Below, piece after piece: positions 49,173-59,727 of a stretch of DNA of 64,000 bases. Within the stretch, counting starts at the first letter, position 1. Each line of letters begins with the position of its first letter. The notes beneath the pieces were generated by a model that did no database searches, was not told the origin of the DNA, and saw only the letters and a program-made list of their open reading frames with translations. Position numbers and translations under genes: made by a program. This stretch comes from Pomacea canaliculata. Lineage: Eukaryota; Mollusca; Gastropoda; Architaenioglossa; Ampullariidae. The stretch covers positions 18,418,555 to 18,482,554 of the forward strand of contig NC_037599.1 in the NCBI RefSeq assembly GCF_003073045.1. Direction: 5' to 3'.

Positions 49173-52100
49173 CTTGGAAAAAGATCATTTTTCAAAATGG
49201 GTACTGACGTACTTGTGAAACAGGGGCCTCAATTGACATTTCATGTTCACCCATTAAAATGGCATCTCCTAGCTTTATTCACATCAGACAACAAATCCCT
49301 ATATTGCACTAACCACTCTTGAAGACAGTTTAGTGGTGGCTTTGAGTTTTGGATGGCCATTCATGTTCAGGTTTGTTTAAATGTCAGAATTTTTTTTTTA
49401 AACCAAACCTTTTTTACCTTCTTTTCTTCATTCAATGATATGGAACCCTGACATTTAGACAACACTTTTATATCTAATATACATTTGTGTCCAGATAGAT
49501 TAAATGTCTTTCATCTGATGCCAAATTTTTATTTGACAAAGCATATTTATCTCATATTTATCATAAGATGATACTAACAAGATCATAACTGACACTCACC
49601 ACAGTATTGAGGAATGGGATATGTACTGAGATAAAAAGAGCCCTGCTGCTTGTACCGGTTGGCATTGTAACCCATTGATGGACAAGGCCGGTTCCCACAT
49701 TGTAAGCATTGCCCAGCCTTGAAGTCTTCCTCGCTGGCACAAGGATAGGAAGTGAACGGGCATGGAGAATTGATGGATTCAATGAAAAGCAGGATTGCCC
49801 GATCGTGGCTACACGTCATCGAGTACTCGGCATCTGATGCAGAATTTAAGAGTTTAAAAATGAAAAATATGTATCATGATCAAAAGCTTACATTATTATA
49901 TAATGTACATTATTATATAACACTCTTAATTTGTAGATAAGCTTAGCCTTAGCATAGCTGCTCACAGCATGAACTGGAGTACTAGTGATATATGCTGAAT
50001 TCTGTAGTATGCAGAATGTAAGTTGCTTTTTTGCAGAGAAATAAGAGTTGCTGACTTAGTATAGCCCTCTTTCTACTTTTCCTTAACTCAAAAAGAAAGC
50101 AAAAAAATAGCACATAAAAATTGGAGTAGTTTATCATAAAATGAGATTTTTCCTGTCTCCATATTCTTTCTCATTCCAAGCCGGCTTGTTACTCCTTTTT
50201 CTGATTCTGTGTGTGGGTTAGGGGTTGTGCGGGTGAACATAGGACACAGAGAAGTGTGTGTTGAGTGTCTCACTAGTCATGCCCTGTCTGTAAGCATCCT
50301 CCAGGAAGTTGTACATAGAATGGTCTTCATGACACCCAGGTTGCTCCTTGCCTCCATTAGGAAAAAAGTCAATGTGGCCCATAGGCTGCATTGTGCCATA
50401 ACCTGCAAGAAATCCAGATTGCAAGATTTGTATTATCACACCTTATATGCTGATCTCTTGTAACATGAAACTTGAAGACAAGTCATTACATCTTACACTG
50501 ATCACTCATAAAATATGAAGACAGCTTGTTAACGTTCATGTGTTGTGATATCCATTTATTTCCATATATTTCCATAGAAATGACTTCTGACCTCCATATA
50601 CAGTGTAAGGAGACCCATCAGTGTGGATGACGTCCACCCACCGAGCATCTGTTGGATCCAGACGCACCTCTGGTGGCATGTCTGTAAAGTTGGGATCTGC
50701 TGGATCTAGCCCTAAAACAAAACTCTGTGTAAGTATTTAAATTAATTATCCAGGATTCTCAGTCTGGTTTTCACTGAACAACAACAACATTGTGGATGCC
50801 ACAGTTGTGTCTTAAATTTAGTGAGTTGCTTTTCTTCTTGTATATTCTTATGTCAACTTGATGCCATAACCCTCTCTTGTAAGAAAAATGTCTTCAGGAT
50901 ATGACAAACAACAGGCAAAGTTACCTCACAGAGATCCAAAATTTGATTTCTGGGATTAATTGAAGGGAGACTGATTGTTCTTGTGTCAAACATTTTTTCT
51001 GTGCTCTGTTCAATGGGGTGGAATTAAGTGAGGATATCTGTGAATTTTTATTTAATAAAGGTAATTTTCAAATCAGCAACATTAGATATTACACCATTTC
51101 CTCACCAGAAATCCTGCCCAGACTCCCAGCCAGGAGTCGGCCAGCCTGTCCAGCAGCATGAGAACCCAGGCTGTGCCCAATGACATGAAAATTCCGAGGT
51201 GAGGTACCTTTCTCTACCACAAGCTTAGAGATCAGATGCTTGACCTCAGCTCCAACAACTCGGACATTGGCTGCAGCTTGTGTATAAGGGAACCCCGCCC
51301 CAGCACCCCAATCAACTGCTATGACATTGACATCCTCCTGCAAAAATATGACACAAGTCAGATGTCCAAAAGTGCACAAAATCATCATACCAGTCACTTT
51401 TATTGAAATGTAGACTAGGTTCAAAAGACTGGAACAAGGGTCAGCAATCATATATTCTCAGTGCAAAGGAAAATATTATTAACAAAACAGTAAATATAAA
51501 TTTCAGAATCATGAATCATTACTTGTGCAAGCAGTTCATGTGTCATTTCTATAATCCAGGGACTCCGGTAGTTTTGCAAGAATCCATGAATCAAAACTTT
51601 AGTAGGCTGGCTGGGATTCATATTTGAGCCTCCAACACTTCTCATGCTATCTAGTGTACTGAAACAAAAACAAACTCCATGTTAACTAGAGTTGCATCTA
51701 AGAAACTGAAAAAGTTCCAGTGTTATCAGAGCTTACAAGCTGCTAGAAAGTTCTTGAATTTTGTTCTCAAAACATGTGCAACGTAGTTACATTCCATTTA
51801 CAAGAGTCAAACTTTCAAACATAGACAGTATGCTTAGGTCTAAATGATAGTGATTCAGTTATCCCTCTAGATCTACTAAATATAAGCTCCCAGCCCCACC
51901 TTACCCTCTTTTTGGCCATAGCTATGATGACCTAATAATGTCATGCCCAACACCAGGTGTGCTTTAGCAAAATACATTTCGATACCATAATGACAGAAAA
52001 GTTTTATCAAGCTGTCAGCAACTATATGACTTTGCTTTTATTTTCCAGTTCTGTCGACACCCATACATAGTTTAAAAAAGTACTGGAAGGTTCTTTTAAA

Positions 52101-54706
52101 TACCTGAGAGATTGAGGGTTGTAAGGATTGCGTCTCGTGAAGAGGTGGAATGAAGTGTTGATGAATTCTGGTAACTGGGGTAGCTCAAGGGTGTTGTTAA
52201 ATGGGTAATCCCTTGTGAAACAGCCCAGCGGCCCATAACTAACACCATGGCAAAGCTCTGTGGTCTGGATTACTGTAGGCACACCAATAGCCCCTGGTAA
52301 AGAGGAGAAAACTGAACTGTAATTACAATCGTTGTGTACCGAACCGCATCATTCTGTCTTTAAATTTAATTATACATGAGCATAATGTATACTATACTTA
52401 CTCATAAACGCTCGCAATAAATGGTATATTACTTAATTACTTCATTTACTTAGTTTATTTTTAAAGGGCGAGGGCTAAAGGGGAAAAAAAGCATTTTCTT
52501 GTTTATTCTCGTTAATAAAGAATAATGTCATTGTATATTATATATAACCAGCAAGCGAACCCGATGTTTGATATGGGGACGGGCTGTCAACGGTATAAGT
52601 GCCCCGTGCTGTCAAAATGCCACCAACCATTTGCAGAGAAGGGGGATATATAAATGTTGTGGCGGTGCCCACCAGTGCTTGGGGCTGGGGTCGGGGGTTT
52701 TCTCCATCTACTCCGGTTTCTTCCCACCTCCCTCTCCCTGCACAGTGCGAAATCGCTGCAAGGTGGAAGCACTTTCCTGCTAAACCAACCAACAACCATG
52801 CAGTGCATCTCTCTCTTTGACTTTCTTGCTACCCACCTCCTGGAATTACAATTACAAATTACTTATTTCCATCTGAAGCTAACCCGTAACTGATAATAAA
52901 AATGTACTCCGGAGCAACATACTTCAACCCAAAACAGCCTGTAAGATCTTCCCAACGTTAGAGGAATATTTTCAGCAAATTTGGTCAGGATCACACAAAT
53001 GGTGGGCGGCCTCTTAATTGTTCACTTTCTGATCGGCAAGAAGAGATCGTTTGAACTCGCTGCATGCTCCACCGATGATCGACGATAGTCGATCGACATG
53101 CAGAGAAAACAGTTTTCTTACAGGGGCCATATTCACGAAGTGAGGATATCGTTTCCCAGAGAGAGAGAGAGAAAAAAAAGGAAATCAAGTAAACACTACC
53201 CGAGGGAATGTTTGACACTGCCTGTCATCTACCGTCCTACGGATCAGTCAACATCTGTGGAGTTCAGACACCGCTTATAGTGGCGGAAATATGACGTACG
53301 CTTGCTCGATCTTGATTTACCCGGGGAACAGCGACTTACCCCCGACTGGCCTCTGCCCGTTCTCTCACTAGCAATCAGTAGTGTACCGTTATATTAATCA
53401 CGGATGTAGTATTTGTAAATATTTGTAAACTATTTTCTGCGATCGGTACAGGCGATAAGAAATGAGAGTTGCTCGATTATAATTATGTCTACGCAGTTGC
53501 TCGTATTTTCCTGCAATGAGAGACAGCTGAAACGAGAGTGACTAAAAATTATTCCTCAAAAAAGTGTGTTTTACTGTCTATAGATCAGGGGTGGGCAATT
53601 AATTTTCCCAAGGGGCCACATGAGAAATTGGAATGGTTTTAGAGGGCCGGACTAATATAGTTTTACCTAATTTTAGTTTTACCCAATACTGTATATATAG
53701 TATATATACTGGCGGGCGGGCCGGTCAGAGACAGGAGGCGGGCCGGATCCGGCCCGCGGGCCGGCCTTTGCCCAGGTCTGCTATAGATCGTTCATAGCAC
53801 AGGTAACATCGGCTTTGTATCAATGTATGCGCGCTTTAATTCCAGGGATATTGCAGATGACTGCATGTACGTGTGCTCATGCGTCTGTGTGTGTGTGTAA
53901 GAGAAAGATCGAGCGTTCCCCCAAACGTGCGATCGAGCCTTCGAGTCCAAGACATCTCAAGAAAGAAAGAAAAGGTCGTGCAGCGTAAACCTTATAAGTA
54001 ACCAAAGTCACCTGGTCTGCATAACAGATTAGAACCGTGTGTTTGTCGACCAAGACAAGAAAACAACTGTAGTAGAATCACAATTAATTGTCCAAGTGGG
54101 TTGTCTCGTGCCCCCCGGCCAGTCTTCGGGGACTGACAGGTGACTTCAATGTCTAAAGTATTTACACTACACAAGGACCTTTGCACTTCCTAAAGCAATG
54201 TACTACGTCATTGAAAACAAATCTTTTTGAGTATTTGATTCATGTGTTTTGATCGCTTGCGAGAACTTTTACAATTAGCAGCCACTGATAATGCTGTGCG
54301 TCTGGACATCACTTTCCTTTTCAGTTTTGTGGTTGAAAGCTCGTTATAGCATGACGCAGTTCCATATTAACCGAGAGCTCAACTATGCAAATTATGGTCA
54401 AGTAACATCTAAAGGCAAAGCCACCTCGAAAAATCTAGAGATTTGAGTCGGATTTTAGTTGCATAGGGTAGGGACCTTTATTTGGCATGGAACTGTTATT
54501 AAAGTAAATTATTTCATTTGGGATAGGTGCTTGTAACTATGTTTCCCATTTATAGTTATTCACCAGACTATTAATTGTTAATAAAAATTTTGATTAAAGA
54601 AATCGAGCAATTCTTTTTTGAATGTTTGAAATTGACAAAATGCCTTTTTCATGCACTAACCTGCGCAAAGACTTAGGAGAAGCGGAGCGTAGAAACAGGC
54701 AGCCAT
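47714..54706 (-). CDS. Secreted pancreatic-lipase-family triacylglycerol lipase
   Basis: Ten exons on the minus strand: 54706-54661, 52293-52104, 51658-51523, 51337-51106, 50711-50592, 50402-50274, 49833-49600, 49172-49058, 48842-48669 and 47804-47714. They give 488 residues (human PNLIP 465) with every junction in phase. A signal peptide ([19 protein letters not shown]) opens it. The alpha/beta-hydrolase domain has nucleophile Ser180 in GHSLG, Asp204 in GLDPADP and His294 in CSH, with the same Ser-Asp spacing as PNLIP (24). The lid lies between Cys265 and Cys292. A C-terminal PLAT/colipase-type domain starts about residue 363. Expected role: hydrolysis of dietary or stored acylglycerols outside the cell. 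It appears catalytically intact. The gene is convergent with EPS15 and head-to-head with the kringle/EGF gene. PNLIP versus PNLIPRP-type orthology cannot be decided here. Confidence 0.93.
47805..48668 (-). other. Lipase intron 9 with a probable SINE-like repeat
   Basis: At about 48245-48475 (plus-strand reading) there is GGTCCAGAGACTAGCATCC and GGTTTGATACCC, spaced like pol III A and B boxes, suggesting a SINE-like repeat. The rest shows no feature. Confidence 0.45.
49600..49833 (-). CDS. Lipase exon 7, catalytic histidine
   Basis: Acceptor CTGCATCAG. Encodes [20 protein letters not shown] (His294 follows the lid Cys), then [20 protein letters not shown] and [20 protein letters not shown], with the conserved disulphide cysteines of the family. 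Donor TGTG|GTGAGT. Confidence 0.92.
50274..50402 (-). CDS. Lipase exon 6, lid start
   Basis: Encodes [16 protein letters not shown] and the lid segment [18 protein letters not shown]. Donor ATGACTA|GTGAGA, phase 1; the open frame that runs on past this donor is intronic. The lid is about three residues longer than in human PNLIP. Confidence 0.85.
50592..50711 (-). CDS. Lipase exon 5, catalytic aspartate
   Basis: Encodes [20 protein letters not shown] and [13 protein letters not shown], matching the PNLIP Asp and calcium-binding loop region ([16 protein letters not shown]). Phase 1 at both ends. Confidence 0.94.
51106..51337 (-). CDS. Lipase exon 4, nucleophile elbow
   Basis: Encodes [32 protein letters not shown] and [22 protein letters not shown] is the GxSxG elbow with the catalytic Ser180. 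Acceptor TTTTGCAG, donor TCTG|GTGAGG (phase 1). Confidence 0.95.
52552..52815 (-). repeat. GC-rich interspersed repeat-like block
   Basis: Stands out by composition in an AT-rich intron. On the minus strand it contains GCAGCGATTTCGCACTGTGC and AAAACCCCCGACCCCAGCCC. Several overlapping open frames on both strands come only from its base composition. Family unknown. Confidence 0.4.
53586..53780. mobile_element. Non-autonomous hAT transposon (MITE) with 8-bp TSDs
   Basis: Terminal sequences CAGGGGTGGGCAA and TTGCCCAGGTCTG form an imperfect terminal inverted repeat. CTATAGAT at 53578-53585 is repeated exactly at 53781-53788; an 8-bp target duplication is the hAT hallmark. The 195-bp body contains GGCCACATGAGAAATTGGA and a very GC-rich right part (GGCCGGATCCGGCCCGCGGG). 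There is no transposase. Confidence 0.9.
54661..54706 (-). CDS. Lipase exon 1, signal peptide
   Basis: 46 coding bases: [15 protein letters not shown] plus the first base of Gly16. The donor is CGCAG|GTTAGT. The 2.4-kb intron that follows splices in phase to [15 protein letters not shown], the mature N terminus with the conserved first Cys. Confidence 0.85.
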
Positions 54707-54740
54707 CGTGCAGTTCTTCTTGTGGTGCACCATTCTGCTG

Positions 54741-54753
54741 TGACCTCTGACCT
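54741..54753. promoter_or_regulatory. Perfect DR1 nuclear-receptor element upstream of the lipase
   Basis: TGACCTCTGACCT, i.e. two exact AGGTCA half-sites with a one-base spacer on the minus strand, lies 35-47 bp before the lipase ATG. HNF4, RXR/PPAR and COUP-TF proteins bind DR1 sites and commonly control digestive and lipid genes. The site is visible; its use is inferred. Confidence 0.55.
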
Positions 54754-57000
54754 CGCGTTTTTTGCCCCCTTTACCAGCCAATTCCCGACCAGCTCAGATT
54801 TTTCTACTCAAAACATGCCCGTCATACATGTTTCCAGCTGCACACTACGTGAACCCCCGACTCCATCTGCTCTGAAGCCTTATCGCCTATCCCACTCCCC
54901 CAACCCCCCTTTCCTTCCTCTTGATGCCTCCTTTTCATGCATTCGTTTCTCTTCCCCCACCCTACTCCCACTGCCCGCTCGACTCCACAGCCGAATTTGA
55001 TTATGCCCGTAGAAACTGATCAGGACGGCAGAGAGATGGCAAAAGATAAAAGCCATAAATCCACTCTATGCTGCAGATAAAATTCAAGAAAATAATTTGT
55101 TTGAAAGCGTATGGATGCTAAGGGCAACAGAGACGGGGTGTGATGCCAATCTTTTTATCTCAAGAAAATACTTTAAGAGGGTTGTGTATTTCGTTCTAAA
55201 TATGAAAGTATGCATTATGATATCTTGTTTTTAAGTTTTTGCTTTGATAAACACGCGCGTTGGGGGATGGGGGCAATGGAGAGTGCGGCTGTCTGGGACT
55301 TGGAAATTTTGCCAAACCACTGACTGAAGACCAAAATTATGGGTCTTCTTCCCCTGGTATGTCTAGATGTGGCACTTCCTTCTCCATGCATGTCACGTTT
55401 CTCCATTAGGTCTTTCAGGCACGTATTGCTTCTGGACCATCATCTCGTTTTATCCCACCTTCTTACAGTTGCTGCTTTCCAGTCGCGGCCTCGTGGTGAT
55501 AATGAAGAACGTGTACCTTCTGAGAGTCCGTCGTCTGTTCAGTCCTCACAAAGACCGCGATTTTCCCCCCACAGAGTGGCGCTTGCGTTCCCACGAACTA
55601 AAACTAGTTCACCAGCACTTCACGTGTGATAGCCTCACTTTGACTTGCAGTCTGGCACACTAACGGTCAGATTCTCGTTCCCTTTAAAATTCTTACTTGT
55701 ATCTTTACTCACATTTGTGTAACATTTAATGTTTTTAATTTATAAAACAGGCTCTCTCTCATGCACACACAATATATCTAAGAATCAGTCCTTGAAATGG
55801 CCGAAGGTAAAATAAATGTGTCCGTGGGTTTAAAGGGCAGCCAGAAGACTAGTATAGCTAGACAATATTAATCCCCTGCTACGGAAGAGTACTGGATAAA
55901 GTGGCTCTAGACTGCCAAATGTGACTTGTCTGAGGAAACGGTTTATGCCTGTAAAAATCGTGAATACTTGTGATAACTCTCCCCACCCCCAACCCCCATC
56001 TCGATCTGTCACTCGAAGTGGAACGATGGGATGCTTAATGATATAGTAGGAAAACTATATATATATATTTGCCACCGAGTGCGACTAAATTTTAAAGGGA
56101 CGCTCGAATCCTACAAACATTTTAATGTGAAGAAAAGGAGGTAAACGCTGGTGTAATCTAGTCTGGGCATGACCGTCAAAATCCACGTGGCGTAAGGATG
56201 CGATCCCTCAGACATCTCAGACTTATCAGTTCATTCATACCTCTTTTAGTCAAGGGAGTTAGATGGTGGTTACAATGAGATGATGATCTGAGGATGATTA
56301 GTGACGATACAATAGGTCATAACCAATCTTAATTAAACTCGATCACTGGCTGAAGATTTTTGGACCGCAACAGGACCGTGCGTTGATCGAATTAACGTTT
56401 CCCTTTCTGTTATATTATCTTCCCTTTTCTGTAGCCTTTATCCGTAACTGCGTAAAGGTCCTCAGACCACACACAATGTCATTCACATTGACTTTAGGTG
56501 ACACGATCCTTCAAACAATTCTTTCTTCTTTTTCTGCATGTCGAATATATTTTCATAAACATAAAATGTTGTTAACGGACTGTACCTAAACATGCTTTCA
56601 CCCTTTTAACCCATTTTTTTTTTCTAATAGCGTAAGGTCAATGTACAGATGGAAGGAAGGCGAAAATACACGAAAGGGACCCACCCAATTCAAGATGATG
56701 AGGTCACAATCACAAAGTGCAATAAAGTGAATATTTTTTCTAGTAAGTACGCAGAAATAATTAGCATTTCCGTCGAATCCTACTTCAGGTTTAGCAGTAT
56801 TTTCCGGTAATCACTTCAGTAGCTGCATTGTTCAGAATATCTTGTGCCTGTCGCCTGCTTCAGTGGTATAGGTCTTGTGCCCCTCAACGTGGGTGTTGAG
56901 AACTTAACTTGAGTCTCTCTAGCAGGCGCCATGGAGAGTGTCGCGCGAGGACGGGAGATAAATTACTCAACAAGCCGTGTAGAGGGCGCTCAGTCCCGTC
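54754..57000. other. Intergenic region between lipase and kringle/EGF gene
   Basis: Head-to-head spacer of about 2.3 kb, C-rich near the lipase (54770-54985) and otherwise mixed. A short TA repeat lies at about 56055-56069. Several open frames of 60-100 codons near 55340-55660 show no family similarity. No RNA gene was recognised. Confidence 0.5.
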
Positions 57001-57013
57001 TAAAGATGTGACG

Positions 57014-57024
57014 AAGATGGCGGC
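57014..57024 (+). promoter_or_regulatory. YY1-type initiator motif at kringle/EGF gene start codon
   Basis: AAGATGGCGGC is an exact YY1 consensus and includes the ATG. In many animals such a motif sits just downstream of TATA-less transcription starts. A near match covers the EPS15 start (18255-18264). Confidence 0.45.
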
Positions 57025-57089
57025 GCAAACTTTGACAATAGGAATCCCTGTCACTGTGTTGTGTTTGTGTATAGCTGGAAGTTTTTGCA
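57017..57089 (+). CDS. Kringle/EGF gene exon 1, signal peptide
   Basis: 24 residues ending CLCIAGSFC plus one base; donor TGCA|GTGAGT, phase 1. Hydrophobic core VTVLCLCIAG. Splices 2.75 kb downstream to TCPPGKYGWNC. Confidence 0.75.
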
Positions 57090-59695
57090 GTGAGTATTTG
57101 GATGATGTTAGTCAGAACTTGTGCATTCTTTAGTCTGAAGTTTTACCATTCTTTGCACGGCGTCTTATGCTCAGTAATAGTCGCGTTGATAAGGTGACAA
57201 TTCTTCAGAGGAACAGAAGCCTCTGTTCTGCCACTGGCACCAGGTGACTCATAGTCGCTGGCGACAGATAAGGGAACAGATCACTTAACAACTGAATACA
57301 TATACAACTTTTGCGGCTTGAGTATTATTAATATTTCTGTAATTTGGAAATTCCTTTACAAACTAAGTTGCTTACGACGTGAATCAACTGTTACAAGAAT
57401 GCATTATTACAATAATGTGAAACAGAAAAGCAGTATTTTTACAATACTAATTTCTCGTGTTCTCGGAAATAAAATATTTTGCCGTAGCTTATTTTTTTCA
57501 GAGAGTGTACCTTCGTAATCATAATAAAGCATTAACATGTAGTGTATAGCTGGTTGGTTCCTGTTGGGAGAAATAAATTAAAGCTGGTTGCAATTATTCT
57601 TTCGTTGATGATAATTTCAAATCCCGAAACAAGCAATAAAATTCTGTTAATTTTTCTCAGTTTAATTTGCTTGCACTGAAAGCAGATATTAGCTGCATAA
57701 AATAATTATGCAGTTTTCCCGCAACATATAAGACCTTTAGTAAATATCCTACTGCATCATTGTGGAAATACATGGGAAACTTAAAGTATTAGTGAAATAC
57801 AGATAGTAACAGTGGATGGGAGTCACACAGAAGCAGTAGATATGAACAGCAACAGTAGATAGAATAGACGCAGCAAAAGATAATGGGAATTTCAAGGGAA
57901 ATCAGCTAATGTGATATACATTGTAATAGTATTTGGAGTATACACGATGACAGTAGATTGGATATATGCAGTGACAGAAACGTTTGTGCATGTCCTTGGT
58001 GAATCTGGAGATCTACATCATCTTGTAGCAGTATACAAGTATTATAACATAATGACCTAAGTGTAATGAAGTAACTAAGCAACAAACAAATGGTTAGTTA
58101 CTGTTGATATTAAACATTTTGGTGCAGTCCATCCACAACTTGGTGTAGTTTCTTGGCTCAGTAACATATTTTAAGACATAAAGTTATTTTGTTAGTAGTT
58201 ACGCCCTATGATAGTTACAATTGAAAATTTACCAGAATCCATAATTAATTTTTATCATGAAGCTCAGTTCAAGATGTATTTTAATACTACTTTTGATGTT
58301 GCTCCATTCTTGAGATACAAGACTGCAGACATTGCCATATATTTTGCTCAACCCAGACAGTTGAAAACAAAACTCTGATAGACCTGTAGGGCAAATAAGG
58401 TAACGGGAGGAGAAAATGATTTTTGACATTTTAAGATGGTTTTGAGAGTGGGAGAGAGAGACCAGGGTAAAAATGGGTTAAAAATGTTTATCCAGCGACT
58501 GTAGAATTATCTGCTAGCAATTAGCTGATGCCAATGTGTAGCTTCTCATAAAGTGATGATAAGCTGTCATGTTTACATGAGCCTTTTGAAACCCAAGGAA
58601 CTGCAGCAAATCGAGGATGGACCATACCAAAATTCTTAATGTCAACTTTACACTTATCACAAGTTTGCTGATTAGTTACTTCATTTTTTTTTTCTTCTTG
58701 GCAAAAGTTTACTGCCACTCCTTCTCTTGCAGCAGATTATTAATCTGTTTTAAAGCTTGTAAGATTATAAAGCTTGAGATTTTGCACAACCATCAGCATG
58801 AGAACTTTCACTTGCATTATCTGATTTTTATCATGTTGATGACAACACCAGAAACTCATACACTCTTTCTGACAAGTGAGGTGGAATAATTCCTTTTCCA
58901 GCAGCATTCTGTATAGGGTCCTTGGTGTATCTGTGGTCCCATCAAAAACTGTCATGTATGGGTAGTGAGTACAGACATAGCAGGGGTAGCTGGACATAAT
59001 CAGCTTTATTTGAAACTGCTAGATCATATCTTTATTGTTTGGTGACTAAAGTTGCAAATAATGGTTTAAAGAGACTTGAGGCAGCTGAGTAATGCATATG
59101 GATGGAAAGGTCATCACAGTTTGCACTGCTATTTCAGACTTGCCTTTACCTAACAGCCTTAAAGATATAAAATAAGTGTGTAACAAAACATCTCTAATTT
59201 ATCAGGGCTTTTGGCATAACCAATAACCAGGATGGTGGTAGCTAAAAATAAAATCATACTTGTTAGGAGCTTGTCAGTTTGTAACCCAGGAAGTTTTATT
59301 TTTGGAAATTAAAAAAAAACCAGCTCAGAAATCCTCATTCTCTAGAACTGCAGTACAGTTAAGTTTACTAGAGGCTGCACTGTGTGAGTGAGTGAGACTA
59401 TTATTTAATTGGTAGATCTTTATTAAATATTTTCACATTCAGAGACTGATTACTGTAAAGATTTAAAGGCAGCTTTCAACAAGGTTTATGATGACAGCAC
59501 ATCATCTTCGCATATTTTTTAATTTGTAATGATCTTGTCTGAAATAAAAGGTCATTTCAGAAATGCAGATCCAACTAGCGTGCACTGTTTTCAAATAAAC
59601 TTGACTATTATGTCCAAGATAATATCTAAAGGTAATTTATGAAATCGATAATACTTTTGAGAGTACTGCATGAACAGCTACTTTGAAGAAACCCA

Positions 59696-59727
<32 letters not shown>

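Larger units (their letters stand above)
52294..54660 (-). other. Lipase intron 1 (2.4 kb)
   Basis: Contains a GC-rich repeat at about 52552-52815, a GA-rich simple tract at 53158-53178, a hAT MITE at 53586-53780 and a TG tract near 53887. No coding exon was seen. Confidence 0.6.

Noticed and set aside
55339-55663. Overlapping open frames of 96-98 codons between the lipase and kringle genes
   Set aside because: Two frames overlap on the same DNA with no similarity or splice context; chance in a GC-richer patch.
56909-57016. In-frame upstream ATG for the kringle/EGF gene
   Set aside because: It would place 36 polar residues before an evident signal peptide; the ATG at 57017 is a better start, although the upstream one cannot be excluded.
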